From: Gammaproteobacteria bacterium
Lineage (GTDB): Bacteria; Pseudomonadota; Gammaproteobacteria; Xanthomonadales; Wenzhouxiangellaceae
NCBI GenBank assembly: GCA_021772985.1
Contig: JAJFKX010000056.1
Coordinates: 62,001-126,000 of the forward strand
Reading direction: 5' to 3'
Length of the DNA stretch: 64,000 bases
The position numbers and the translations under genes are program-made. The notes under the pieces were generated by a model. The model made no database searches. It was not told where the DNA came from and saw nothing but the letters and a program-made list of their open reading frames with translations. Each line of letters starts with the position of its first letter. Positions within the stretch are counted from its first letter, which is position 1. Of this stretch, positions 27,684 to 38,127 are shown piece after piece.

Positions 27684-28775
27684 ATGAGATCATTTATCGT
27701 AATTTTATGCATTTTATTACTGGCCGTACTGTTATGGTTTTTATCTGGTAATACTGATTCCCGGATTAACCCCGAGATAGAATCGGCCAGTCAGGTTGAT
27801 GACGAAAACCAGCCAGCTGTTGATGCCGGTACTGCTGACAAAACTGTTGCTGGCAACACGGGTGATGACAATGATCAGCTTGTGGTCACCCCGCGCTTTT
27901 CCGGTGACCGATCTGATAACGCCACCAATGTTCCAACAGCTGAACGCATTCCAACAGGCAATAACCCTGAAAGCGTAGCCGACACTTACCTGACCGCCAC
28001 TGATCTGGCGGTGCTCTACCAGCAGTTACTGAGCCCGAGCAACCCGGAAGATGATTATTATCGCTACCGTATTTTGAAAGAATGCAATGACTTACGTTTG
28101 CGTGGCATAGATGATCAGTTAGACACTTGTGAAAGCATCGCTGAGCACACAGCCAGGGGTAGTGCGCAAAACCAGACTGGTTCAGACGAAAGTTTTACTG
28201 CAGCGCAAATTGCTGAGGCCTGTTTCGATTTTACCGATCGCTGCACCAATTTAGACTTCAACAATATTCAGGAAACCCCTGCTGAAGCCTTGCAACAGGC
28301 TATTCAGAATGGTTCGGTACTGGCGCGGGCCGCCAACCTTTATCAGCTTAGCGAGGCAGATCCACAACAGGGACGGGAATGGCTGGCCAATGCATTAAAC
28401 ACTTACCCTAATGCTGAGTTGCTCAGACATGGCGCCGGCTTCCTGCGATCCGCTCATCGGCTACGCTCACAACCTTTCTATGGCGCCGAAGATGCCTCAA
28501 CATTAACATTGGCTGAGCGCGCCCTGGATTTGACCGCCTGTCGCTTGGAAAACGGTTGTAATCCCGGCGGCCATTTTATGCTTGATCGCTGCAATTACCT
28601 GCCCGGCTGCCTGCCCTGGCAAAGTTATGAACAATGGTTATTTGCAGCCTATGCCGGCAACCCTGATGGTATCACAGAGATTTTGCAGCTCAGTCAGGAT
28701 TACCAACAGTTTTTACTGAACCAGCAGGCGGAATCACTGATCTTTCCGGAGCCGATTGAAACGGATGGCGAATAA
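27684..28775 (+). CDS. Membrane-anchored Cys-rich protein of unknown function (paralogue 1)
   Basis: I do not recognise this family. 363 residues: one N-terminal helix (FIVILCILLLAVLLWFL), a low-complexity acidic linker to about residue 100, then a helical domain likely outside the cytoplasm. Eight cysteines in that domain sit in pairs: ILKECNDLRL / DTCESIAE, EACFDFTDRC, LTACRLENGC and DRCNYLPGCLPW. All eight are kept in the next gene. The spacing resembles Sel1-like or other disulfide-stabilised helical repeats, but this is only a guess. Follows hslR by 15 bp. Confidence 0.85.
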   Translation: MRSFIVILCILLLAVLLWFLSGNTDSRINPEIESASQVDDENQPAVDAGTADKTVAGNTGDDNDQLVVTPRFSGDRSDNATNVPTAERIPTGNNPESVADTYLTATDLAVLYQQLLSPSNPEDDYYRYRILKECNDLRLRGIDDQLDTCESIAEHTARGSAQNQTGSDESFTAAQIAEACFDFTDRCTNLDFNNIQETPAEALQQAIQNGSVLARAANLYQLSEADPQQGREWLANALNTYPNAELLRHGAGFLRSAHRLRSQPFYGAEDASTLTLAERALDLTACRLENGCNPGGHFMLDRCNYLPGCLPWQSYEQWLFAAYAGNPDGITEILQLSQDYQQFLLNQQAESLIFPEPIETDGE

Positions 28776-28831
28776 CGCGTTCGTCACATCGACAACAATT
28801 TAAGCACCATAGGCATCTACGCAAGACCTTA

Positions 28832-29890
28832 ATGATGAAAAGTTTTATTGCTGTTTTGTTGTTGCTGTTAATCGTCGTGTTATGGCTGATAACCAATCCA
28901 ACTGGTATTTCATCTGGATCATCCAGAGTTGCGGGCAACAGCGACAGCACGCTTGAACAACCCGGCAAAGTTGACCAGACAACGAATAAAACCACTAACA
29001 ACCCTAGTGCCAGAATCGACACAACAACCGGTAACGATGCTTCCCGACGCACAGGTAAAAGGCAAAACAGCGACGAAGCACAGTTGAGTACCATGGAAGC
29101 TTTTCAGACAGCTGCAGATCTGGCTACGCTTTATCAGGAACTGTTAATACCTGCTAACGCTGAAGACATTTATTATCGATACAAGATTTTGACCGAATGC
29201 CATGCCGTGCAAGCCCGTGGTCTTGACGCACAGCTGAAAAGCTGTGAAAACACCGCCAGCAACATTGCCCGTGAAAATACTGAACAACAACTTGGGTTTG
29301 GTGAAAGTTTTACCGCCAGCGAAATAGTTAATGCCTGTTTTCGGTTTACCGAACGCTGTACCAATGTAAATTTCGATCTGATCAAAGAAACCCGGCTTAC
29401 TGTACTCGATCAGGCCCTCGAACAAGGTTCGGTACTGGCTCGCAGCGCTAATCTGTATCGACTCAGTGAAGATGATCCCCAACAGGCTCGCGAATGGCTG
29501 GCTGATGTACTTAACCAGCAGCCGGGCCCGGACCTGTTGCGCAATACTTCCAATTTTCTGCGCTCTGCTTTCAAGCTACGCGACCATCCTTTTTATGGTG
29601 TTAACGATACGCATAGTTTGCAACTGGCAGAGCACGCCCTGGATTTGACTGCCTGCCGTCTGGAACAGGGCTGTCCACCCGCCAGTTATTTTATGCAGGC
29701 CCAATGCACCCGCCTGCCGGGCTGTTCGCCTTGGCAGGGCTATGAGGAATGGTTATATCAAAACTATGCCGCCAGCCCGGAAGATTTGGCACGTGTACTG
29801 GAATTAAGCCAGGATTATCAACAACTGCTGATTAACCAGCAGGCACACTTATTGGTATTCCCAGATTCCAGTAACGGCGCCGACGGTTAG
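28832..29890 (+). CDS. Membrane-anchored Cys-rich protein of unknown function (paralogue 2)
   Basis: 352 residues, clearly a tandem duplicate of the previous gene: the same N-terminal helix (FIAVLLLLLIVVLWLI), the same diverged linker and the same helical domain. Shared blocks include DLATLYQELLIPANAED, VNACFRFTERCTNVNF and LTACRLEQGC with the final LPGCSPWQGYEEWL. The Cys pattern is conserved in all eight positions. The linkers share almost nothing, so the duplication is old. The ATG at 28832 or the next codon are both usable. Function unknown. Confidence 0.85.
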   Translation: MMKSFIAVLLLLLIVVLWLITNPTGISSGSSRVAGNSDSTLEQPGKVDQTTNKTTNNPSARIDTTTGNDASRRTGKRQNSDEAQLSTMEAFQTAADLATLYQELLIPANAEDIYYRYKILTECHAVQARGLDAQLKSCENTASNIARENTEQQLGFGESFTASEIVNACFRFTERCTNVNFDLIKETRLTVLDQALEQGSVLARSANLYRLSEDDPQQAREWLADVLNQQPGPDLLRNTSNFLRSAFKLRDHPFYGVNDTHSLQLAEHALDLTACRLEQGCPPASYFMQAQCTRLPGCSPWQGYEEWLYQNYAASPEDLARVLELSQDYQQLLINQQAHLLVFPDSSNGADG

Positions 29891-29893
29891 CTG

Positions 29894-30313
29894 TTATTGA
29901 CCGGGTAGCTCAGACTGTCTTTGCATTGCTATCCAGCTGCCGTCAATCGACAACCGTTTAGCAATTTTTGAATCAGGTTCGACCAGCCGCCAGAATGGTG
30001 CCATGGTTCCTGCTGAATTGTCTTCATTCATACTTTCGATGGCTGCTTCGGCAACAATCCGGATAAAGATGGCGGTCGATACCGGGCACATCGCATCACA
30101 GTTGTTTGCAGTGGCCAGTTCCTGTCTCAATCTGATAATGGTGCGAGTTTCCCCATAGGGTATCTTGTCGATGTAGTCAGCAACAATTTGTGGTGTGCCC
30201 ACGTACAGCATCTGACCAGCCGGTATACCCGCAAAGGCTTTCTCCAACTGTACAATTTTGGGCTGCTTATCGGCATTCAGCTTATCGTTCCAGGATTTAA
30301 GGCTTGCCATCAT
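29894..30313 (-). CDS. MGMT-family-like protein (Atl1-type, no alkyl-acceptor motif)
   Basis: About 139 residues. The pattern W-x-x-KL near the start, then GTPQIVADYIDKIPYGETRTI, LATANNCDAMCPVSTAIFIRI and MAPFWRLVEP resembles the MGMT/alkyltransferase-like fold, with CP in place of the PCHR acceptor motif. Such proteins bind DNA with alkylated guanine but cannot repair it on their own. Recognition is by pattern only and not certain. I started at the ATG-ATG at 30313 because a TATTAT at about 30370 places the transcript start near 30356. It lies downstream of mutS on the same strand. Confidence 0.6.
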   Translation of the reverse strand: MMASLKSWNDKLNADKQPKIVQLEKAFAGIPAGQMLYVGTPQIVADYIDKIPYGETRTIIRLRQELATANNCDAMCPVSTAIFIRIVAEAAIESMNEDNSAGTMAPFWRLVEPDSKIAKRLSIDGSWIAMQRQSELPGQ

Positions 30314-30480
30314 GCGTTCTCGTTGACTGTACTCTGAATTATTACCCCTATCCATGCACAGTATAATAATCGCTGTTTTTTTGACTGAAATATCACCAAC
30401 CTACGCCATATAATCTGTGCTATTTATTGATTGGCAATATGCCGAAAAGGTAGGTTTTACTGTTCCGGCTATCTGTCGGC

Positions 30481-33096
30481 TTAATCATCACTGGTTTTTA
30501 AAGCTGTCTGCTTCAGCTCGTAAAGTACTTGCAAAGCTTCTCTGGGACTTAAATCGTCCACCTCGAGTGTCTCAATTTTTTCCAGCAACTGCTGCCCATT
30601 CAGGACATCCTGATCGACAACCTCGGCAGTCATTAACGGCGTATCAAACAAGCCTGCCTGTGGTGAAGACTCGCTGCTCAAAGCGCGCTGCTCCAATTGT
30701 TTTAGCTTTTGGCCTGCGCGCCGGATGATGCTTTTGGGCACACCTGCCAAGGCAGCCACCTGTAAACCATAACTGCGGCTGGCCGGGCCTTCCCTGACCG
30801 CATGCAGAAAGACTATTTTATCGCCATGCTCAACCGCGTCCAGGTGTACATTAACAATCCCCTGATAATCATTGGCCAAGCTGGTCAACTCAAAATAATG
30901 GGTTGCAAACAGGCTGAGCGCCTGTCGTTCCGCCGTCAATGCGATTGCCACCGACCAGGCCAGCGAAAGCCCATCAAAAGTACTGGTACCACGGCCTATT
31001 TCATCCATTAACACCAGGCTTTGCGGCGTTGCATGATGCAGGATGTTGGCGGTTTCGCTCATCTCAACCATAAAAGTGGATTGACCACGGGTTAAATCAT
31101 CCCCCGCACCAATGCGGGTAAAAATGCGGTCTATAGGCCCAATTCGAGCTCCCTTTGCAGGCACATAACTACCAATGTGCGCCAGTAATACAATCAAGGC
31201 AACCTGACGCATATAAGTTGATTTACCCCCCATGTTAGGGCCGGTAATCAGTAACATTCTGCGATCCGGATGCAAACTGCAGTCATTGGCGATAAATGGT
31301 TCATCCAAAACCTGCTCAACCACCGGATGCCGACCACCGATAATTTCCAGCCCCGGTATCTGATCCAGTTGTGGCGCATGATAATCCAGGCTATCCGCGC
31401 GCATCGCCAGGTTGGTCAACACATCCAGGCGGGATAACTGATTAACAGTGTCCTGCAGACTCGCGTGCCGGCTAGCCAATTGTTCTATAACCCCCCGATA
31501 TAGCTGGTTTTCCAGCGCCAGTGCCCGCTCACGACTGCCGAGCACCTGGTCTTCATAGGTTTTCAGTTCTTCGGTGATAAATCGCTCGGCATTTTTTAAA
31601 GTCTGACGGCGGCTGTACTCAGTGGGTGCCCGGTCACTCTGGCTTTTGCTGATCTCAATGTAATAACCATGCACTCTGTTGTAGCCGACTTTAAGGGTAT
31701 TTATCCCAGTACGTTCGCGTTGCCGCTGCTCATACTCAGTGAGGAAGTCGTTACTTTGCTGACTCAAACCCCGTAACTCATCTAATTGCTGGTGATAACC
31801 ATCTGCGATCACACCACCATCCCTGATCAGCATCGGTGGGTTTTCTACGATGGCCTGTTGCAGCAGTGCCTGCTGCTCTGAATGTAAATCCAGCTGTTGC
31901 CCGATATCGTTAAGCACCGGGTACGAAGATTCTGCCAACCAGCATTTGATTTCCGGTAATCGGGCCAGGCCGTCACGCAGCGCCGCCAGATCTCTGGGCC
32001 GTGCGCTGCCCAGCGCGATTCTGGTCAATATCCGCTCCAGATCACCCAGCCCCTGCAGTCGGGGTTGCAATTCATCGAATGCCTGTTGATCCAACAATGC
32101 CGTAATAGCGCTCTGGCGCTGCTGCAAACGTTGCCGGTCTGATAATGGCGCCAGCAGCCAGCGACGCAACAGACGGCTACCCATCGGGGTCTGACAACGA
32201 TCCAGCAAACCAGTCAAGGTATGCTCACGACGTCCTTCAGGGTGGGTATCAATTTCCAGGTTTCGGCGGGTGACTGAATCCAGCACCAGAAAATCGTCAT
32301 GCTGCTCCCGGTTAATCCCGCGTAAATGCGGCAGCGTTATTTTTTGGGTTTCGGTTACATAACTCAATAACCCACCCGCGGCCGCGATTAAAGCCTGGTC
32401 AAGCTCGGCATCCAGACCAAAACCGGAAAGGTCATGTAAGGCAAACTGATCACACAACATCCGTTCAGCCCGGACCGGATCAAACTGCCATTCAGGCCGT
32501 TCGCGGGGCTGTTGGTCAACCACGCCGGCGATGATTTTGGCATCGGTTTCACTGCTGATAATTTCCGCCGGCTGCAACCTTGCCAATTCACTGGCAACTG
32601 CCTCCAGCGAATCCACCTGTTTAACCGAAAACCGCCCACCGGCCAAATCCAGCCAAGCCAATCCAAAACAATTCTTGTGGCAGGCTGTGGCTAACAGCAA
32701 GGCTTCCTGTCGGTCTCCGAGTAATGACTCATCGGTTAAAGTCCCCGGTGTTATTACTCTGACTACTTTGCGCTCAACCGGGCCTTTGCTGGTAGCCGGA
32801 TCACCAATCTGCTCACAAATTGCTGCGCATACACCCCGTTTAACCAGTTTTGCCAGATAACCATCAGCGGCGTGATATGGCACCCCGGCCATTGGTACCG
32901 GCTGACCACCGGATTGCCCACGCTGAGTCAGGGTAATATCGAGCAATCCGGCCGCACGCTTGGCATCGTCAAAAAACAATTCATAAAAATCCCCCATCCG
33001 GAACAGCAACAAGGTATCGGGATAATCTGCCTTGATTCGCAAATATTGCTGAATCATCGGAGTATGGTTACTGGTCTTGTCGTTGGATTGTGTCAC
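30481..33096 (-). CDS. mutS: DNA mismatch repair protein MutS
   Basis: Mismatch-recognition ATPase. The N-terminal mismatch-binding domain shows the phenylalanine-glutamate wedge in [12 protein letters not shown] (Phe about residue 37). Connector, lever and clamp domains follow, then the ABC ATPase with Walker [14 protein letters not shown] and the signature [14 protein letters not shown], plus [12 protein letters not shown]. 871 aa is full length. The C-terminal tail ends in the small helical segment used for tetramer formation. Confidence 0.98.
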   Translation of the reverse strand: MTQSNDKTSNHTPMIQQYLRIKADYPDTLLLFRMGDFYELFFDDAKRAAGLLDITLTQRGQSGGQPVPMAGVPYHAADGYLAKLVKRGVCAAICEQIGDPATSKGPVERKVVRVITPGTLTDESLLGDRQEALLLATACHKNCFGLAWLDLAGGRFSVKQVDSLEAVASELARLQPAEIISSETDAKIIAGVVDQQPRERPEWQFDPVRAERMLCDQFALHDLSGFGLDAELDQALIAAAGGLLSYVTETQKITLPHLRGINREQHDDFLVLDSVTRRNLEIDTHPEGRREHTLTGLLDRCQTPMGSRLLRRWLLAPLSDRQRLQQRQSAITALLDQQAFDELQPRLQGLGDLERILTRIALGSARPRDLAALRDGLARLPEIKCWLAESSYPVLNDIGQQLDLHSEQQALLQQAIVENPPMLIRDGGVIADGYHQQLDELRGLSQQSNDFLTEYEQRQRERTGINTLKVGYNRVHGYYIEISKSQSDRAPTEYSRRQTLKNAERFITEELKTYEDQVLGSRERALALENQLYRGVIEQLASRHASLQDTVNQLSRLDVLTNLAMRADSLDYHAPQLDQIPGLEIIGGRHPVVEQVLDEPFIANDCSLHPDRRMLLITGPNMGGKSTYMRQVALIVLLAHIGSYVPAKGARIGPIDRIFTRIGAGDDLTRGQSTFMVEMSETANILHHATPQSLVLMDEIGRGTSTFDGLSLAWSVAIALTAERQALSLFATHYFELTSLANDYQGIVNVHLDAVEHGDKIVFLHAVREGPASRSYGLQVAALAGVPKSIIRRAGQKLKQLEQRALSSESSPQAGLFDTPLMTAEVVDQDVLNGQQLLEKIETLEVDDLSPREALQVLYELKQTALKTSDD

Positions 33097-33254
33097 TGAA
33101 AGAAATAAACCAGGTGGATTTTGGACATGCGTGAGTTTAACTTACCGGCAACAGAAACTGCACCAACTTAATGAATATTATTCCTGGGTACTCCGCATTA
33201 AACAGTTTGAGAACCTCTGATAAAATAAGTCCTCTTTAATACTTATCTCTGCCT

Positions 33255-33746
33255 GTGAACACGATCATTGCTCAAGCACATGCTGTTATCGATCAACTAG
33301 CTGTTTTATTACAACAGCGCGCCTGGTTGCTTAGCACCTGTGAATCCTGCACCGGTGGCCTGATTGCCAAAACCTGTACTGATCTTGCCGGCAGTTCCGG
33401 CTGGTTTGCCGGCGGCCTGGTGACTTACAGCAATGCCAGTAAAACCCGCCTGGCCAATGTCGCAGCAGATTTAATTGAAATCAATGGCGCAGTCAGTGAG
33501 CCGGTTGCCCAGTCCATGGCCAGTGGTTGCAACCTGGCGCTGGGCAGTGACGTTTCGGTTTCAGTCACCGGAATTGCCGGGCCCGGCGGTGCCACTGAAG
33601 GCAAACCTGTAGGTACGGTTTGCTTTGCCTGGGCGATGCCGGATAAGACTATCACCGACACCCAATACTTTAGCGGTGACCGTCGGCAAGTACGGGAACA
33701 ATCGCTACTGCATGCACTAAACCACCTGCAACTATGCCTGCAATGA
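33255..33746 (+). CDS. pncC: Nicotinamide-nucleotide amidase (CinA C-terminal domain)
   Basis: Deamidates nicotinamide mononucleotide to nicotinate mononucleotide in NAD recycling. It is the stand-alone C-terminal CinA domain (163 aa), showing STCESCTGGLIAKTCTDLAGSS and VTYSNASKTRLANV, and later SVTGIAGPGGATEGKPVGTV. The start is GTG at 33255. The mutS / pncC / recA / recX order is common in gammaproteobacteria. Confidence 0.93.
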   Translation: MNTIIAQAHAVIDQLAVLLQQRAWLLSTCESCTGGLIAKTCTDLAGSSGWFAGGLVTYSNASKTRLANVAADLIEINGAVSEPVAQSMASGCNLALGSDVSVSVTGIAGPGGATEGKPVGTVCFAWAMPDKTITDTQYFSGDRRQVREQSLLHALNHLQLCLQ

Positions 33747-33799
33747 AAGATCATCACTTGCTGACTTGTAAGATCATTACCTTTAATGCATTTAGCCTC

Positions 33800-33828
33800 T
33801 TGTCAAAGCCCAGGCTGTGTCATAATTT
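33800..33828 (+). promoter_or_regulatory. Candidate recA promoter
   Basis: TTGTCA (33800-33805) and TAATTT (33823-33828) are separated by 17 bp, giving a leader of about 205 nt. No CTG-N10-CAG LexA box is found between 33747 and 34040. A hairpin, AGGACC-TGTTA-GGTCCT, lies at 33986-34002, 39 bp before the start codon. Confidence 0.4.
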
Positions 33829-34040
33829 ACCAATAACTTGAAGTGACCTCGAAAGTAGAGATTTTTTCAGAAAAGGCCAGAGAGCTGCGAAAAGCGCGGT
33901 GTGTACGCAACCACATGAGCATTTTAAATCGTGCGAGTGCGCTGCCTGACCGGAAAGAGCATTTTTGAGACTGCTTTTAATCCTTAGGACCTGTTAGGTC
34001 CTGCTTGAAGAGTCAACACCCAAACATTCAGGAGTTGTAA

Positions 34041-35072
34041 GTGGACGATAACCGTAAACGCGCGCTGGCAGCAGCACTCGGACAAATTGAAAAACAGTAT
34101 GGCAAAGGCGCTATCATGCGTATGGGCGACGGCACCGCGGCTCGGGATATCGAGGCGATCTCCACCGGCTCGTTAACGCTGGACGTTGCATTGGGCATTG
34201 GCGGCTTACCGCGCGGCCGGGTGGTGGAAATCTATGGCCCGGAATCCTCAGGCAAAACCACCATGGCGTTACAAGTAGTGGCGCAAGCACAAAAACTAGG
34301 CGGTACAGCAGCATTTGTTGATGCTGAACATGCCCTGGACACCACTTATGCCGGCAAATTGGGAGTGGATATCGAAGATTTGCTGATCTCACAGCCGGAT
34401 ACCGGTGAACAGGCATTGGAAATCACTGACATGCTGGTGCGCTCAGCTGCAGTCGATATTGTGGTTATTGATTCTGTGGCAGCGTTGACGCCTAAAGCAG
34501 AAATCGAAGGCGAAATGGGTGACTCGCATGTTGGCCTGCAAGCCCGTTTGATGTCCCAGGCACTGCGGAAATTGACCGGCAATATCCAACGTTCCAATTG
34601 CATGGTCCTTTTCATTAATCAGATCCGGATGAAGATCGGGGTAATGTTTGGCAGCCCGGAAACCACCACCGGCGGCAATGCACTGAAATTTTATTCATCG
34701 GTGCGTCTGGATATCCGTCGCATCGGCGCACTTAAACGCGGGGACGAAGTGATTGGTAACCAGACCCGGGTGAAAGTGGTCAAGAACAAACTGGCGCCAC
34801 CATTTCGCCAGGCTGAATTTGAAATCCTATATGGTGAAGGCACCTCCCGCGAGGGCGAGTTGATCGATCTCGGTGTTGAGCACGGCTTGGTTAAGAAATC
34901 CGGTGCCTGGTATAGCTATGGCGAAGAACGCATCGGCCAGGGCAAAGACAATGTTCGCCAATACCTGAAAGAGCACCCGGCGATCGCGGATGAAATTGAT
35001 CAGTTATTGCGTAACAAACTGCTAAGCAAAGCCGAGCCTGAACAAGCTCCCGAAGAAGTAGCTGCTGAATAA
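34041..35072 (+). CDS. recA: Recombinase RecA
   Basis: Strand-exchange protein and coprotease for LexA. Full length (343 aa), with Walker [10 protein letters not shown] (residues 66-74), Walker [11 protein letters not shown]1 and L2 DNA-binding loops ([13 protein letters not shown], and [20 protein letters not shown]) and the acidic C-terminal tail. The start is GTG with AGGAG 8 nt upstream. Followed by recX after 25 bp. Confidence 0.99.
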   Translation: MDDNRKRALAAALGQIEKQYGKGAIMRMGDGTAARDIEAISTGSLTLDVALGIGGLPRGRVVEIYGPESSGKTTMALQVVAQAQKLGGTAAFVDAEHALDTTYAGKLGVDIEDLLISQPDTGEQALEITDMLVRSAAVDIVVIDSVAALTPKAEIEGEMGDSHVGLQARLMSQALRKLTGNIQRSNCMVLFINQIRMKIGVMFGSPETTTGGNALKFYSSVRLDIRRIGALKRGDEVIGNQTRVKVVKNKLAPPFRQAEFEILYGEGTSREGELIDLGVEHGLVKKSGAWYSYGEERIGQGKDNVRQYLKEHPAIADEIDQLLRNKLLSKAEPEQAPEEVAAE

Positions 35073-35097
35073 CACTGCAGCGCTGAACCTATCATTA

Positions 35098-35583
35098 TTG
35101 GCTCGATTGAGCACAAGCTTGAACAGTGACAATCACAATGCCGCCAGACAGCTGGCGGTCAAGCTACTGGCCAGTCGTGAACACAGTGTCCAGGAGCTAA
35201 GCCGTAAACTGGATCAGCGTGGCTATCCCACCGAGGTGATTGAACTGGCTATAAACTGGTGCCAGCAACATGATCTGCAATCTGACAATCGTTACGCACA
35301 AGCCTATGCCAGATATCGCGCCGGCCGCTTATATGGGCCGCTGTTGATTCAAGCCGAATTACGGCAGCGCGGTGTTGCTGATGAACTGATCGCCGAGGCC
35401 TTGGATAATCTCAGCAACGAATGGCTGGATGCCGCAGTGCGTTTTTTGCACAAACGCAACGATGACTTATCAGATTACAAACAACGTGGGAAAGCCTTTC
35501 AAGCTTTATGCAGAAAAGGTTTCAGCAGCGATACGGCACGCCAAGCCCTGGAAAACAGTGGTTCGGATGAGACCAACCAATAG
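35098..35583 (+). CDS. recX: Regulatory protein RecX
   Basis: Inhibits RecA filament growth. 161 residues of three-helix repeats typical of RecX: LLASREHSVQELSRKLDQRG, YARYRAGRLYGPLLIQAELRQRG and FLHKRNDDLSDYKQRGKAF. There is no ATG; TTG at 35098 is the longest start, with TTG also at 35107, and no clear ribosome-binding site. Low translation of recX relative to recA fits its role. It follows recA by 25 bp. Confidence 0.92.
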   Translation: MARLSTSLNSDNHNAARQLAVKLLASREHSVQELSRKLDQRGYPTEVIELAINWCQQHDLQSDNRYAQAYARYRAGRLYGPLLIQAELRQRGVADELIAEALDNLSNEWLDAAVRFLHKRNDDLSDYKQRGKAFQALCRKGFSSDTARQALENSGSDETNQ

Positions 35584-35590
35584 TTTATAA

Positions 35591-35621
35591 GCTTGCTCTC
35601 ACCAAGCACGTAAGAGCAAGC
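35591..35621. terminator. Bidirectional terminator between recX and the TonB-dependent receptor
   Basis: GCTTGCTCT (35591-35599) pairs with AGAGCAAGC (35613-35621), a perfect 9-bp stem, 7 bp after the recX stop and before the stop of the convergent receptor gene. T-tracts are weak. Confidence 0.6.
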
Positions 35622-35632
35622 CGGCAGACAGT

Positions 35633-37888
35633 TTAGAATCGATAAGTGTATTCCGCACCCCAGGTGCGTGGCTCATTCACAAAACCCAGCAGGTTATTAA
35701 AATCGATGCCGCCCACTATCGATTCATTATCAGTCAGGTTACGCACAAACAATGCAGCTTCCTGATCGCCAAAATCCCAGGCATAACCAACGCGCACGCC
35801 GCCTTCAACCAGGTCATCACCGGTAAATTCAACCGACTCATACAGGAAGAAAGATATCTCGGAACGATATGCCCAATCGGTATAAATGAAAAACTCTCCA
35901 GCTCCCAATGGTTTGGTATAGCGGGCGGTGAAGTTTGCAACCCATTCAGGCGCCTGCGGCAATGAGTTACCATCGATCAGCACTGTCCCTGCAACCGGTC
36001 CCGCCGGGTCCAGAACCGTACAGGGAGCACCACAAGGCTGGATCGCCAGGTTTTCATCCTGGATTTCAGTATCGTTATAGCTCAGACCGGCAGTAATAAC
36101 GATCTCATCGGTCAAAAATGCATCCAGATCAAATTCGAAGCCCCGCCCTACAGTCTGATCTGCATTCACCAACGTATTGAAATTGGCTTGACCGCCTACC
36201 GCCGTCAATTGCTGGTCGTCGACAACATAATTGAATAAAGAAAAGTTTAATCGTACACGTCCATCGGACAATAGGGATTTGATCCCTAACTCATAGGACA
36301 CAACGGTTTCGGTATCTGCGACTGAAACTGTATCACCGAACAGCAAACGCCCCTGAATACTTGGCGCCCGGAAACCGCGGGCAACCCGACCATATAGATT
36401 GACTTCATCATTCAGCGCATATGTACCACTGAGATCCCAGGTTACTTCAGAATCGTCCGGGCTGGCGAAAATTGGACCAATGGGAGGAGCGCCAATCGGC
36501 GACTCAAACCGCTGGGCGAGAAAATCTTTATCATCGTGCGAGAAACGAATACCGGCACGCACACTGAACCGGTCAGTCAGGTCATAATCACCCGAAGCGA
36601 ATACTGCAAACGCATTGGTCTGCTGCTCTTGCAAGGTCAAACCATTTTGTACCCCGCCGGCTAAAGTATCAAAATTGAAACTGTCGATGGTGATGTCTTC
36701 ATAAAAATAAAACATTCCCAATTGCCAATCAAAACGCCCCCATTCATTGGACGATAAACGCAGCTCCTGGGTAATCTGGTCATGCTGCGGTAAGCCATCA
36801 GCCGATTCCGCTGGGAATGGAATAAACCCCGGCCCGAATGGTGGTGCAAAAGAAGCGCCAAAACCACCATCCACATCACCACGGCTTAAATAGTCAGCCG
36901 TTTCATAGCCGGTGATGGAGGTCAGCGTGACCCGACCCAAATCCCAATTCAACCTGGCACTGGCTCCGAAAGTATCCAGATCCTGAAAGTTTTGACCGTC
37001 GATGGCAACTTCATCACGCTCAAAATCAGCAGCCAGATCATTGCTACCTTGTTGAACCAGATTGGCTCGAAACAACCGTGCAGTGCCTTCCAGTGTTCTA
37101 CCGTGAATATTGAACAGCGCTTCAAAATTACTGCCGTTATCGTACAAAAACTGCAAGCGTGCAGCAGCGTCGTCAAATCCACCCAGCGCATTCTCTTCAG
37201 CAGTGAATAGGTTATCAACGTAATCATCCCGGCGTTGATACAAAATTGAAAAACGTGCAGACCATGCCGGACTTAAGGCACCGCCTACTGCCCCTTCAAA
37301 GTTGATTGCATTAAATGACCCGTAAGCAACCTGTACATAACCATCCAGGCTTTGGGTAGGCCGTTTGGAATCAAATTTCACAACCCCGGCAGGCGTATTT
37401 CGACCGAATAGTGTGCCCTGAGGACCACGCAGGTTTTCAATACGGTCCAGATCAAAAATTGGAAAACCTTTGATGATTGGATTTTCCAAAACCACATCGT
37501 CGTATACCAGCGATACTGGTTGGGAGGCATTTAAATCAAAATCGGTATTCCCAAAGCCGCGAATATAAAAACGCGGAATTGTGCGTCCAAATGAGGATTC
37601 AATTTGCAAACTCGGTAAGCGCGATGACAAAAATCTCACATCCAATCCACCGGAGCCCAATACGTCCAGCTTTTCACCACTGAGTACTGCGACCGTTACC
37701 GGCACTTCCTGAATATCTTCTTCGCGTTTTTGCGCCGTAACCGTTACCGACTCAAGTGTTTTGGGTGCGTTGGCAGTCTCTTCAGCTTCCGAATCAGTGC
37801 TGCTTTGTGCATTGGCTGATGAAATTGAAAAAATAAATAACAACAGTAAATTAAATGCGAATAAAGGTAATAATTTTTTGACGTACAT
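35633..37888 (-). CDS. TonB-dependent outer-membrane receptor
   Basis: 751 residues. A signal peptide (to about SSANAQ, residue 28) precedes the plug domain: ESVTVTAQKREEDIQEVPVT, then SLPSLQIESSFGRTIPRFYI, then GPQGTLFGRNTPAGVVKF. The 22-strand barrel follows and ends in a terminal YTYRF with the usual C-terminal Phe. The plug opening (VTVTAQKREE) is typical of sphingomonad-type receptors that take up plant- or algal-derived compounds as well as siderophores, so the substrate cannot be named. No TonB, ExbB or ExbD gene is nearby. Confidence 0.93.
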   Translation of the reverse strand: MYVKKLLPLFAFNLLLLFIFSISSANAQSSTDSEAEETANAPKTLESVTVTAQKREEDIQEVPVTVAVLSGEKLDVLGSGGLDVRFLSSRLPSLQIESSFGRTIPRFYIRGFGNTDFDLNASQPVSLVYDDVVLENPIIKGFPIFDLDRIENLRGPQGTLFGRNTPAGVVKFDSKRPTQSLDGYVQVAYGSFNAINFEGAVGGALSPAWSARFSILYQRRDDYVDNLFTAEENALGGFDDAAARLQFLYDNGSNFEALFNIHGRTLEGTARLFRANLVQQGSNDLAADFERDEVAIDGQNFQDLDTFGASARLNWDLGRVTLTSITGYETADYLSRGDVDGGFGASFAPPFGPGFIPFPAESADGLPQHDQITQELRLSSNEWGRFDWQLGMFYFYEDITIDSFNFDTLAGGVQNGLTLQEQQTNAFAVFASGDYDLTDRFSVRAGIRFSHDDKDFLAQRFESPIGAPPIGPIFASPDDSEVTWDLSGTYALNDEVNLYGRVARGFRAPSIQGRLLFGDTVSVADTETVVSYELGIKSLLSDGRVRLNFSLFNYVVDDQQLTAVGGQANFNTLVNADQTVGRGFEFDLDAFLTDEIVITAGLSYNDTEIQDENLAIQPCGAPCTVLDPAGPVAGTVLIDGNSLPQAPEWVANFTARYTKPLGAGEFFIYTDWAYRSEISFFLYESVEFTGDDLVEGGVRVGYAWDFGDQEAALFVRNLTDNESIVGGIDFNNLLGFVNEPRTWGAEYTYRF

Positions 37889-38127
37889 AATATTTGTGCT
37901 CTGCTTGACTCAAAATGACCATATCCATCTGAACATTAAGACAATTGCAAACTGCAAGCAGGTTGCGCCTCCTAACTCTATAAAAGTTAGCAGAAAACAG
38001 AAGGCTTTTACAAATTTATAACGAAAATTTTATATTTGCATTACTGTCAAGGGTAGCAATTAAACTGCACATCCAGCCTGAGCACTGTATAACGCTTGGC
38101 AGAATACTCCCGGCATAGACACTATAC

